DNA of 9,567 nucleotides from Methanobacteriota archaeon (GTDB lineage Archaea; Methanobacteriota; Methanobacteria; Methanobacteriales; Methanobacteriaceae), in NCBI GenBank assembly GCA_023434825.1, contig JAEYSH010000030.1, positions 1-9,567 on the forward strand, written 5' to 3'. Numbering within the stretch: position 1 is the first letter of the stretch; the number at the start of each line of letters is the position of its first letter. The position numbers and the translations under genes are program-made. Below are positions 1 to 6,951 of the stretch, one piece after another. The notes beneath the pieces were generated by a model. That model did no database searches. It saw nothing but the letters and a program-made list of their open reading frames with translations, and was not told where the DNA came from.

Positions 1-1
1 T

Positions 2-172
2 ATTTATATCTTAAATAACCTTTTAATAGTTGAAATTGGAGTAATATTAGTTGAAAGTGTTCTAATTATGTTAATATTGGATATAAATTATAAAAAAGCG
101 TTTTTTGTTTCTTTAACGGCTAATACAGTTACTGCATTCATTGGTTTATCTGGTTTAGTTAATTTAATTTAG
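2..172 (+). CDS. C-terminal end of an integral membrane protein (5' end outside window)
   Basis: An open frame enters from the left edge and stops at TAG 170-172, giving 56 residues. It is strongly hydrophobic: a first membrane segment runs roughly from residue 8 to 28 (LLIVEIGVILVESVLIML), a short polar loop with NYKK follows, and a second segment around residues 33-54 ends near the C-terminus. The pattern of an acidic residue inside the first helix, a basic loop and a small-residue-rich last helix is typical of the tail of a polytopic membrane protein, but I cannot name the family from this fragment. It converges on the minus-strand gene ending at 204, with only 31 AT-rich bases between the two stops and no clear hairpin terminator. 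Coding status is inferred from composition and reading frame. Confidence 0.65.
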   Translation: MYILNNLLIVEIGVILVESVLIMLILDINYKKAFFVSLTANTVTAFIGLSGLVNLI

Positions 173-203
173 ATTTTCCAATTAAAAATTTAAAAATAAT
201 TAT

Positions 204-1286
204 TTATAGTTTAATTTCATTTAGAACAATATTAACTTCATTTCCATTATCTAAAAATTCTATTGAACCATTAAATTGACCTAATAGTGTTTCAATTAGT
301 TCTAAATGAGATTTATCTTCTTTAATATTATCTGATTCTTCACAGGAACCATAATAATTTAATTTTAGTTTTATATTGTCATCAAGAGATTCTAATCCTA
401 TATTAACTTTACATTCTTGAAATTGATCCTTCATTTTATCAGATAGAAGTTCATTTAAAATAAGTCCTAGAGGAATTGCAGTATTTATATCTACTAGTAC
501 CTCTTTCATGTTTAAATTAAACGTTAATTGATTTCTATTTAATCCATAAATTTCAATTAAATATCTTATTAGGTCATCTGTATATTTATAAAAATTAACC
601 AGTGCAAAATCTTCAGATTGCTCTAAAATTTCATTTAATTTCATCATTGCATTTACTCTGGTCTGGCTTTTAATATTTAATTCATTGGGGTCTTCATCTA
701 AAGTAAAAGAAGGAGTAATGCCCATAATTCCTGCAATAATCTGCAGTGTAAATTGAATTCTCTTGTAAATTTCTTCAATTAGAATTTCTTTTTCTTTTAT
801 TTCTTCATGAAGACATAAATTTGTCTCTTCCAGTTCTTCTGTCCTTTTTTCAACCAGTTCGTTTAAATAATATCTGTGGCGGATTAATTCATCTTCAATA
901 AGTTTACGTTCTATTGCATATGAAATTGATCTTGAAAGCAATAGACTACTAACCTGTCCTTTAACTAAGTAATCTTGTGCACCTTCTCTTACTGCTCTTA
1001 TAGCAGTATCTTCATCGTCAAATCCACTTAATATTACAATAGGTATCTCCGGAGCTTGTTCATAAACACTTGCAAATGTATCCAGTCCAGAACTATCTGG
1101 AAGGCTTAAATCAAGGAGTAAAATATCAAATCCATCATTTAAAAGAAGTTTTAATCCGGATTCCAGCCTATCTGATGAAATTAATTCAAAGGAGGGTGTA
1201 TTTACTTCACTTAACATCTCCTCTATTAATCGTAAATCATAAGGGTTGTCTTCTATTATAAGAACCCTTATCAATTTATCTTCCAT
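204..1286 (-). CDS. response regulator receiver domain fused to a degenerate HisKA_2/HATPase-type histidine kinase module
   Basis: A 360-residue soluble signalling protein. Residues 5-125 form an intact receiver (REC) domain: acidic pair E12/D13, phospho-acceptor D59 in LLLDLSLP, switch S87 and conserved K109. A signalling-helix or coiled-coil stretch follows (about 125-170). Residues 165-190 match the H-box of HisKA_2/HWE-type kinases (EIxHRVKNxLQ), but the sequence here is EEIYKRIQFTLQ, so the phospho-acceptor His position is K175. The ATPase-like domain (about 265-360) keeps IPLGLILNEL with N278. Its G1 box, normally DNGxG, reads YYGSC (311-315), and the G2 region has E329 in place of a Gly. 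Kinase activity and ATP binding therefore look lost while phospho-reception looks intact. It lies 21 bp downstream of the response regulator gene at 1308-1733 and is probably co-transcribed. I infer a phosphorylation-controlled protein-interaction module. Start ATG at 1284-1286 has a weak GGATGGT upstream. Confidence 0.88.
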   Translation of the reverse strand: MEDKLIRVLIIEDNPYDLRLIEEMLSEVNTPSFELISSDRLESGLKLLLNDGFDILLLDLSLPDSSGLDTFASVYEQAPEIPIVILSGFDDEDTAIRAVREGAQDYLVKGQVSSLLLSRSISYAIERKLIEDELIRHRYYLNELVEKRTEELEETNLCLHEEIKEKEILIEEIYKRIQFTLQIIAGIMGITPSFTLDEDPNELNIKSQTRVNAMMKLNEILEQSEDFALVNFYKYTDDLIRYLIEIYGLNRNQLTFNLNMKEVLVDINTAIPLGLILNELLSDKMKDQFQECKVNIGLESLDDNIKLKLNYYGSCEESDNIKEDKSHLELIETLLGQFNGSIEFLDNGNEVNIVLNEIKL

Positions 1287-1307
1287 AATTAACCATCCGT
1301 GATTAAA

Positions 1308-1733
1308 CTAAGGTAATTCAACTACTTTTAGCCAGAAATCTTCAATTGCATTAATAACTTTAAGGAACTGATCAAAATCAACAGGTTTAGTAATGTAACA
1401 ATTCGCATGATTGCTGTAAGTCTTAATAACATCTTCCTTGGCGCTTGAAGTCGTTAAAATAACAATAGGGATACTTTTTAAATTTTCATTGTTCTTTACT
1501 TCTTTTAGAACTTCTCTCCCGTCTTTACGAGGTAAATTAAGGTCTAATAAAATAATATCTGGAAGTGGAACATCAAAAAACTCATTTTCATTGTTCAAGA
1601 ATTTCATAGCATCTACGCCATCTTTAACTACATGTATCTTATTTTTGATATTAGTATCTTTGAAAACCTCTTCTATTAACCTCGCGTCAGCAGGATTATC
1701 CTCAACCAGTAAAATATTTGTAACATTTTCCAT
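1308..1733 (-). CDS. single-domain response regulator, Rcp1 type
   Basis: A 141-residue stand-alone receiver domain with no output domain. Key residues are present: acidic E11/D12, phospho-acceptor D64 in ILLDLNLP, T94 in VILTTS, and K116-P117 in YITKP, with an aromatic switch residue Y113. The longer loop before D64 and the C-terminal EDFWLKVVELP tail resemble the Rcp1 family, which takes phosphate from phytochrome-like or PAS/GAF histidine kinases. No such intact kinase is adjacent; the only related kinase sequence in view is the remnant at 8570-9064. The gene is followed after 21 bp by the REC/pseudokinase gene on the same strand and preceded after 56 bp by the small membrane protein gene, so all three may form one operon. 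Start ATG 1731-1733 is preceded by a G-rich CGGGGGAA on the minus strand, acceptable as a Shine-Dalgarno site. It probably acts as a phosphate shuttle or by binding a partner; this is inferred from the family. Confidence 0.92.
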   Translation of the reverse strand: MENVTNILLVEDNPADARLIEEVFKDTNIKNKIHVVKDGVDAMKFLNNENEFFDVPLPDIILLDLNLPRKDGREVLKEVKNNENLKSIPIVILTTSSAKEDVIKTYSNHANCYITKPVDFDQFLKVINAIEDFWLKVVELP

Positions 1734-1789
1734 AATATTCCCCCGAAGTTATTTTAAATAATTTTATGATATGATAATTTTTAATTTCA

Positions 1790-2149
1790 TTACCATAATG
1801 CAAGTACCAATATGAAAAATATGGATTCAATGGTGAAATGAAGAGCCCTATGTTGTAGATGGGTCATTTTTAGCCCGGCAAGTTCGTGATAAACGTCCAC
1901 AACCATGTGAATCAATGCAGCAAGTATACCTATTTCTAAGTTTAAAAATACTATGGATAAGACTATGAAATGAAATACCGCCTCCAGACCTTCGTGTATT
2001 ATCCAGAGCCGTAGATTTGAAGCTACATTTCGTTTAATTATTCCTGCAAGTAAAATGTAGAAATCTGCGAGAATGCTCCACATTATTTTGCTATGTATTT
2101 CGTCACTGATTGCAAGTACGACAGCAATGTAAAACCATAGAAGTTCCAT
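1790..2149 (-). CDS. small His-rich polytopic membrane protein of unknown function
   Basis: A 119-residue protein with about four hydrophobic segments (roughly residues 3-15, 23-37, 58-82 and 101-118). I do not recognise the family with confidence. The unusual feature is a set of His and acidic residues placed in or next to the membrane segments: D16/E17/H19, D29, H52-E53-x2-E56-x3-H60, H81-x3-D85-x2-H88-E89, and H97-x2-H100-x3-H104-x3-E108. This spacing suggests a buried metal or proton-relay site. The order ADF, H, HxxxD, H faintly recalls the DUF3307 membrane family, but that is only a visual resemblance. Start choice: the frame also has a GTG at 2156-2158, but that triplet lies inside a GGTGAT Shine-Dalgarno sequence positioned for the ATG at 2147-2149, so the ATG is preferred. 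The gene is transcribed divergently from valS across a control region with a palindrome, and may lead the minus-strand signalling operon. Confidence 0.72.
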   Translation of the reverse strand: MELLWFYIAVVLAISDEIHSKIMWSILADFYILLAGIIKRNVASNLRLWIIHEGLEAVFHFIVLSIVFLNLEIGILAALIHMVVDVYHELAGLKMTHLQHRALHFTIESIFFILVLALW

Positions 2150-2152
2150 AGA

Positions 2153-2158
2153 TATCAC
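2153..2158 (-). promoter_or_regulatory. Shine-Dalgarno site that sets the start of the His-rich membrane protein
   Basis: On the minus strand the sequence reads GGTGATATCTATGG. GGTGAT complements the usual archaeal 16S rRNA 3' end (ATCACC) and lies four bases before the ATG at 2147-2149. The upstream in-frame GTG is part of this site and so is unlikely to be the start. Confidence 0.6.
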
Positions 2159-2194
2159 CGATATAAAGGGAATAATTAATTTAAATAATATTTA

Positions 2195-2214
2195 TATTTA
2201 TCAATATTTATCAA
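2195..2214. repeat. two perfect tandem copies of TATTTATCAA
   Basis: Positions 2195-2204 and 2205-2214 are identical 10-mers, and a partial TATTTA precedes them. The second copy runs directly into the palindrome at 2211-2227. Their place between divergent genes suggests binding sites, but in AT-rich DNA a short repeat could also be incidental. Confidence 0.6.
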
Positions 2215-2227
2215 AGTACTACTTTGA
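2211..2227. promoter_or_regulatory. 17-bp perfect palindrome, candidate operator
   Basis: TCAAAGTA, a central C, then TACTTTGA: eight-base arms that are exact reverse complements. It sits between the minus-strand membrane-protein gene (start 2149) and valS (start 2445), about 60 bp upstream of the former. Length and symmetry fit a site for a dimeric helix-turn-helix regulator. The regulator is not visible in this window, so the role is inferred. Confidence 0.5.
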
Positions 2228-2255
2228 AATTATATAAAATTTTGCTAAATTATAT

Positions 2256-2267
2256 AGTCAAATGACT
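2256..2267. promoter_or_regulatory. short inverted repeat AGTCA-AA-TGACT
   Basis: Five-base arms separated by two bases, lying 29 bp beyond the larger palindrome in the same intergenic region. It could be a second operator half-site pair upstream of the valS promoter. The arms are short enough that chance cannot be excluded. Confidence 0.3.
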
Positions 2268-2301
2268 TAACATATATAATATAAACTAACTTGTTCTTAA
2301 A

Positions 2302-2310
2302 TTTATATAA
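2302..2310 (+). promoter_or_regulatory. candidate TATA box for valS
   Basis: TTTATATAA, preceded by AAA as in a weak BRE, matches the archaeal TATA consensus. Transcription would begin roughly 25 bp downstream, near 2330, giving a leader of about 115 nt before the valS ATG. A second AT-rich stretch at about 2406-2425 is an alternative that would give an almost leaderless transcript. Confidence 0.4.
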
Positions 2311-2311
2311 G

Positions 2312-2352
2312 GGAGAATATAGATAATAACAGCAATATTTAAAAAGACAATG
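2312..2352 (+). repeat. decayed duplicate of the valS ribosome-binding site and first codons
   Basis: This stretch aligns with 2434-2475, the Shine-Dalgarno site and first ten or so codons of valS. I count 33 identical bases out of 41 aligned, with one single-base gap that removes the G of the start ATG. Past the gap the copy keeps the codon phase but has a TAA where valS has its Pro7 codon. The similarity extends upstream: TAAACTAACTTGTTCTTAAA (2282-2301) resembles TAAATTAACTTATTTTAAA (2390-2408). It looks like an old partial tandem duplication of the valS leader. The copy cannot start translation at the equivalent place. Confidence 0.6.
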
Positions 2353-2363
2353 TGAACTGTCTT
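2344..2363 (+). promoter_or_regulatory. possible hairpin in the valS leader
   Basis: AAGACA (2344-2349) and TGTCTT (2358-2363) are exact reverse complements separated by eight bases, so a six-pair stem could form in a valS leader transcript. It is not followed by a T-run, so it is not a terminator. The stem is short and AT-rich, and its role is unknown. Confidence 0.25.
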
Positions 2364-2444
2364 ATAATAATAGAATTGACCGAATTAATTAAATTAACTT
2401 ATTTTAAATATATTTTATATTTTATAGGTATTAGGAGAGTATAG

Positions 2445-5117
2445 ATGACTGACAGCAACATTCCAAAGGACTATGATCATAAAAAAGAAACACTTTGGCA
2501 GAATAAATGGCAAAAGGACAATGTTTACAAGTTTATAGGTGATGGAACTAAACCGAATTATATTATAGATACTCCACCACCATACCCAACAGGCGCTACC
2601 CATATGGGTCATGTTTTAAACTGGACTTATATTGACATAACTGCTCGATTTAAAAGAATGCAAGGCTATGATGTACTTTTCCCACAGGGATGGGATTGCC
2701 ATGGATTACCAACTGAAGTTAAAGTGGAAGAAACTCATGGAATTAAAAAAGGAGATGTTCCACGTGAAGAATTCAGGCAAATGTGTGTAGATTTAACCAG
2801 AGATAACATAAAACAGATGAAGGCACAGATGATTTCCATTGGGTTTTCACAGGACTGGTCCAGAGAATTTGTCACCATGACTCCAGAATACATGAAGAGA
2901 ACACAGCTTTCATTTTTAAAAATGTATAATGAAGAGCAGATTTACAGGGGAATTCACCCTGTAAATTGGTGTCCGAGGTGTGAAACCGCAATTGCGTTTG
3001 CTGAAGTGGAATATCATGAAAATGAAACTTTTCTAAATTATCTGGAATTCCCTGCTGAAGACGGAGAAAACGGTGTTTTAATAGCAACAACAAGGCCTGA
3101 ACTTTTATCTGCATGTGTGGCAGTTGTTGTGCACCCTGAAGATGAACGATATAAAGATCTTGCAGGTAAAAGACTTGAAGTACCACTATTCGGACGTTCA
3201 GTAGAAGTTATTACCGATACTGAAGTTGATCCAGAATTTGGTACTGGTGCAGTTATGATCTGTACCTTTGGAGATAAAACAGATGTTTTATGGGTAAATA
3301 AATATGATTTAGATATTATTGAGGCAATTGATGAGCAGGGAATTATGCAGGAAGTTTCAGGAGTATACTGCGGCCTTAATATTAAAGAATGTAAAGAAAA
3401 AATAATTGATGACCTTAAAAAAGAAGGTTATCTCAAAAAACAGGAAAATGTTGACCTGAATGTAGGACTTTGCTGGAGATGTAAAACACCTATTGAAATT
3501 CTTGTAAAAAATCAATGGTTTGTTGCTGTTAAAGACCTCGTTGATGATGTTAGAGAAGTTTCAGACGAATTAAAGTGGACTCCAGAATATATGGAAACAC
3601 GTCTTTTAAACTGGACTGGATCAATGGACTGGGACTGGTGTATTTCACGTCAAAGGATTTTTGCAACTCCTGTTCCTGTATGGTACTGTGCAGAGTGTGG
3701 TAAGGTACATATAGCTTCAGAAGATATGCTGCCTGTTGATCCAACTCAAGATAAACCTGAAGGAAAATGTGAATGTGGATGCAGCGACTTTATTGGGGAA
3801 ACTGATGTTTTAGATACATGGATGGACAGTTCCATAAGCCCACTTTCAATTACAGGCTGGCCGGATGAAAGCTTCAAAAATTACTATCCTACAGCTTTAA
3901 GGCCTCAAGGACACGACATTATCCGAACATGGGCATTTTACACAATTCTTAGATGTAAAGCTTTAACTAATGAAAGGCCTTGGGATGAAATAGTTGTAAA
4001 TGGAATGGTATTTGGTGAAGACGGCTATAAAATGAGTAAGTCAAGAGGAAACGTTATTTCTACCGAGGAAGTTTTAGAAGATTACGGAGCTGATGCATTA
4101 AGACTTTGGGCTGCAAACAGTGTTCCTGGTTCTGATGTTCCATTTGCATGGAAAGATGTCAAATATGGTTATAAATTCTTAAGAAAATTCTGGAATGCAT
4201 TTAGATTCATTAATATGCATATTGAAGGCTTTGAAGCTACTTTATCTGAAGATGAAATCTATGCTAATTTAAATCCTATGGATAAGTGGATATTATCAAA
4301 ATTAAATAGAGTTGTAGCTGAAATAACTGATTCTATTCAATCATACACCTTTGCAAATGCTGTAAACAAAATTCAAGCATTTGTATGGCATGATTTCTGT
4401 GATGAATATATAGAAGCAGTAAAATACAGATTATATGGAAATTCAGAAGAACTTGCAATTTCAAAAGAAGTAGCACAATACACTCTTCAAACAGTTATAT
4501 TAACTTCTTTAAAGCTTTTAGCTCCACTTACTCCTCACTTTGTCGATGAAATTTATCAATACATGTCCACTGAGGAAATTAGTATTCATAATACACTTTG
4601 GCCTGAACTTAATGAAAAATTAATCAGTGAAAGTGCAGAAGAAATTGGAAAAGTTGGAGTAGAAATTATTGGTGAGATTAGAAGATTCAAATCTACCTCT
4701 AAAATGTCATTGAATACTCCAATTAAAGTATTAAATGTTTATTCCACAGATTCTACTTTACTAAATAGAATAGAAGAGTTAAGCGATGATATTAAAGGAA
4801 CAATGAGAATAAAAGATTTGAATGCAATGTCTGGAAAACCTGATATTAAAGAAAAAGTAACTGAAATCATCCCACAAATGGCAAAAATTGGTCCAGAGTT
4901 TAAAGGAGATGCTCCTAAGGTTGTTAAATATTTGCAATCTGAAAATATGGATGAAATAGTAGCTAAACTGGATAAAGATGGCGAAATAATCATAGACGGA
5001 TGTAAAATTACATGGGATCATATTGATGCCAAAAAAGAAGTAGTTGGAAAAACTGGTGAAAAGGTAGAAGTCATCCACGCTGACAATTTAGATGCTATCT
5101 TAGAAATAACTGTCTAA
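2445..5117 (+). CDS. valS: valyl-tRNA synthetase
   Basis: An 890-residue cytoplasmic class I aminoacyl-tRNA synthetase that charges tRNA-Val. The HIGH signature appears as PPYPTGATHMGH with HMGH at 53-56, and the KMSKS signature is exact at 529-533. The CP1 editing domain, which removes mischarged Thr, spans roughly 190-345 and includes TTRPE (215-219) and GTGAV (266-270). Cys pairs that probably bind zinc occur at C176/C179, C343/C346, C415/C418 and C442/C444/C446. The anticodon-binding helical domain begins near 640 (FCDEYIEAVKYRL). WDCHGLPTE and the PPYPTG form of HIGH fit the archaeal ValRS type better than IleRS or LeuRS. The start is supported by GGAGAG at 2434-2439, five bases before the ATG. 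Eight bases separate it from aroA, so the two are probably translated from one mRNA. No sign of truncation or frameshift. Confidence 0.96.
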   Translation: MTDSNIPKDYDHKKETLWQNKWQKDNVYKFIGDGTKPNYIIDTPPPYPTGATHMGHVLNWTYIDITARFKRMQGYDVLFPQGWDCHGLPTEVKVEETHGIKKGDVPREEFRQMCVDLTRDNIKQMKAQMISIGFSQDWSREFVTMTPEYMKRTQLSFLKMYNEEQIYRGIHPVNWCPRCETAIAFAEVEYHENETFLNYLEFPAEDGENGVLIATTRPELLSACVAVVVHPEDERYKDLAGKRLEVPLFGRSVEVITDTEVDPEFGTGAVMICTFGDKTDVLWVNKYDLDIIEAIDEQGIMQEVSGVYCGLNIKECKEKIIDDLKKEGYLKKQENVDLNVGLCWRCKTPIEILVKNQWFVAVKDLVDDVREVSDELKWTPEYMETRLLNWTGSMDWDWCISRQRIFATPVPVWYCAECGKVHIASEDMLPVDPTQDKPEGKCECGCSDFIGETDVLDTWMDSSISPLSITGWPDESFKNYYPTALRPQGHDIIRTWAFYTILRCKALTNERPWDEIVVNGMVFGEDGYKMSKSRGNVISTEEVLEDYGADALRLWAANSVPGSDVPFAWKDVKYGYKFLRKFWNAFRFINMHIEGFEATLSEDEIYANLNPMDKWILSKLNRVVAEITDSIQSYTFANAVNKIQAFVWHDFCDEYIEAVKYRLYGNSEELAISKEVAQYTLQTVILTSLKLLAPLTPHFVDEIYQYMSTEEISIHNTLWPELNEKLISESAEEIGKVGVEIIGEIRRFKSTSKMSLNTPIKVLNVYSTDSTLLNRIEELSDDIKGTMRIKDLNAMSGKPDIKEKVTEIIPQMAKIGPEFKGDAPKVVKYLQSENMDEIVAKLDKDGEIIIDGCKITWDHIDAKKEVVGKTGEKVEVIHADNLDAILEITV

Positions 5118-5125
5118 GTGATTCT

Positions 5126-6403
5126 ATGGAACTAATAGTTGAAAAAACAGATTCAATTGAAGGAGTAATTAAAGCTCCCTCTTCAAAAAGTTATACTCAT
5201 AGAGCCATTATAATAGCATCCCTTGCAGATGGAAAATCAACCCTTAAAGATCCTCTACTTTCTGAAGATACATTGGCATCTTTAAATGCCTGTAAATCGT
5301 TAGGATGTGAAATTAATCAAGAAGAAGATAAATTGGTTGTTATTGGTACTTCCGGTAATCTTAAAACACCAGAAGATGTAGTAGATCTCAAAAATTCAGG
5401 CACAACTCTCAGGATAATGACTAGTGTTTCTTCACTTTCTTCTAATTATACAGTTTTCACTGGAGACAGCTCATTAAGGACAAGGCCCATGCAAGATTTG
5501 CTCGATGCACTAAGTGGTCTTGGAGTAACTGTTTTTTCAACAAAAAATAATGGTAAACCTCCAATATGTATTAAAGGAGGATTTAAAGGGGGTAAAACTG
5601 ATATTAAAGGTAATATAAGTTCTCAGTTTATTTCTTCACTCCTTATAGCTTCGCCATATGCTGAAAATCCAGTTGATATTAATATTAAAGGGGATTTTAT
5701 TTCAAAACCATATGTTGATATGACCACTGATGTGATGGAAAAGTTTGGAGTAATTCCCGATTATGATAAAGAAAATAATTTTTTTCATATAAATCCTCAA
5801 ACTTATAAATCAAGGGATTATACAATAGAAGGAGATTATTCATCAGCTTCTTATATCGTTGGTGCAGCAGCAGCGCTTGAGGGTGATGTTAGAATACGTA
5901 ATCTTTTTAAAGATTCAAAGCAGGGCGATAAACAGATATTGGATATTATTAAGAAAATGGGCGCTGAAGTTAAATTTAAGAATGATGAAGTTATAATACG
6001 TGGACATGGGGAACTAAACGGTGTAGAAGTTAATCTGGAAAATGCACCGGACTTATTGCCAACAGTTGCTGCGCTTGGTGCAGTATCTAGAGGAGTCACT
6101 AAAATTACAAATGTGGAACACGCACGGTTTAAAGAGACTGACAGAATACATACGTGTGCTCTTGAGTTATCAAAGCTTGGCGTACAGCTAGAAGAATTAA
6201 AAGACGGCCTTTTAATTAAAGGAGGAGCTAAAGGAGGGGTTGTAACTTCTCATGGGGATCACCGCCTTGTTATGGCCCTTTCACTGGTTGGATTGAAGGT
6301 TGGTAATGTAAAAATAGAAAATGCGTCTGTTTATGATGTATCGTTCCCTAATTTCCCAGAAGGCATGAGGAAACTTGGATGTGGGATTAAAAAGGATATT
6401 TAA
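5126..6403 (+). CDS. aroA: 3-phosphoshikimate 1-carboxyvinyltransferase (EPSP synthase)
   Basis: A 425-residue enzyme of the shikimate pathway that joins shikimate-3-phosphate and phosphoenolpyruvate to form EPSP on the route to chorismate and aromatic amino acids. Conserved motifs are visible: APSSKSYTHR with K21, S22 and R26; NSGTTLR (90-96) as the PEP-binding glycine-rich loop; SQFISSLL for shikimate-3-phosphate binding; catalytic Asp D309 in APDLLPT; RFKETDR (334-340); and SHGDHRLVMAL near the C-terminus. Length is normal for the family (about 420-430). The ATG is preceded by GTGATT, which partly overlaps the last bases around the valS stop, pointing to translation coupled to valS. The downstream GTPase gene starts 31 bp after the stop. 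No unusual residues seen. Confidence 0.96.
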   Translation: MELIVEKTDSIEGVIKAPSSKSYTHRAIIIASLADGKSTLKDPLLSEDTLASLNACKSLGCEINQEEDKLVVIGTSGNLKTPEDVVDLKNSGTTLRIMTSVSSLSSNYTVFTGDSSLRTRPMQDLLDALSGLGVTVFSTKNNGKPPICIKGGFKGGKTDIKGNISSQFISSLLIASPYAENPVDINIKGDFISKPYVDMTTDVMEKFGVIPDYDKENNFFHINPQTYKSRDYTIEGDYSSASYIVGAAAALEGDVRIRNLFKDSKQGDKQILDIIKKMGAEVKFKNDEVIIRGHGELNGVEVNLENAPDLLPTVAALGAVSRGVTKITNVEHARFKETDRIHTCALELSKLGVQLEELKDGLLIKGGAKGGVVTSHGDHRLVMALSLVGLKVGNVKIENASVYDVSFPNFPEGMRKLGCGIKKDI

Positions 6404-6434
6404 TATTAAATTTATCTTTAAACAGGTTGAAAAA

Positions 6435-6920
6435 ATGAAAGAAAGGAAAAAAGGGACAAAAATTGTAATTGTAGGGTCAGCAGATTCTGGGAAAACCACA
6501 ACAATAGAAAACATATTAGACCGTAAAAATGAAAAAGTAACAAAAATTGAGCATAAAGGGACTACTGTTGCTCTTGATTATGGAAATACAGTGATTAACG
6601 GTGAAAGGCTGCATATTTTTGCCACCCCCGGTCAGGAAAGATTCACATTTATGAGGGAAATACTTTCAACTGGAATAGATGGCGCTATTTTGGTTCTGGA
6701 TAATTCTAATGGAATTACAGATACAGATATAAAGATAATGGGTAATTTAAACTCAAATAATGTTCCTTATGTGATATTTTGTAATAAACAGGATATTGCG
6801 CCGGGGAAAATTGAATCATCATATATAAAAGAACATATACCGATAATTCTTACTACAGCAAAGAGTGGTGAAGGAATTAAAGAAGGATTAGAAACTCTTT
6901 TAGAATTAATGGAGTTATAA
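6435..6920 (+). CDS. small GTPase of the MglA/Srp102-like (COG2229-type) family
   Basis: A 161-residue Ras-superfamily P-loop GTPase, cytoplasmic and lacking added domains. G1 is GSADSGKT (14-21). The switch I region is KGTTVALDYG with a candidate Thr at 43-44. G3 reads ATPGQERF, so the usual Mg-contacting Asp of DxxGQ is Ala63, a pattern also known from MglA-type proteins (TVPGQ). G4 is NKQD (117-120) and G5 is TAKS (141-144). The sequence around KGTTVAxDYG and FATPGQERFxFMxEILSxG resembles archaeal and bacterial proteins annotated as SRP-receptor-beta-like GTPases, which often work with Roadblock/LC7 partners; no such partner is in this window. An in-frame ATG at 6375 lies inside aroA, but the ATG at 6435 comes just before the conserved core and follows AGGTTGA, so it is preferred. 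Cellular role unknown. Confidence 0.85.
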   Translation: MKERKKGTKIVIVGSADSGKTTTIENILDRKNEKVTKIEHKGTTVALDYGNTVINGERLHIFATPGQERFTFMREILSTGIDGAILVLDNSNGITDTDIKIMGNLNSNNVPYVIFCNKQDIAPGKIESSYIKEHIPIILTTAKSGEGIKEGLETLLELMEL

Positions 6921-6951
6921 AAACTTTTTTAATTAATTTTAACGCGATATT

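Noticed and set aside
1438..1761. Plus-strand open frame of 107 codons
   Set aside because: It is antisense to the response regulator gene, which has complete catalytic motifs; the plus-strand translation is low-complexity Ser/Leu-rich shadow.
2156..2158. GTG as the start of the His-rich membrane protein (adds three residues)
   Set aside because: The GTG lies within the GGTGAT Shine-Dalgarno sequence that is correctly spaced for the ATG at 2147-2149.
2872..3186. Minus-strand open frame inside valS
   Set aside because: Shadow of the valS coding frame; the Gln/Leu-rich product has no recognisable motif and no promoter or ribosome-binding site is evident. The same holds for minus-strand frames at 2415-2612, 3550-3744, 4739-5078, 5851-6099 and 8894-9121.
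6375..6434. Upstream ATG giving a 181-residue GTPase overlapping aroA
   Set aside because: The 20 extra residues lie partly inside aroA, do not resemble the family, and the ATG at 6435 sits directly before the conserved core with an AGGTTGA upstream.
6908..6951. Terminator after the GTPase gene (ACTTTTTTAATTAATTTT)
   Set aside because: A T6 run is present, but there is no stem, and short T-runs are common in this AT-rich DNA; termination here is possible but unsupported.
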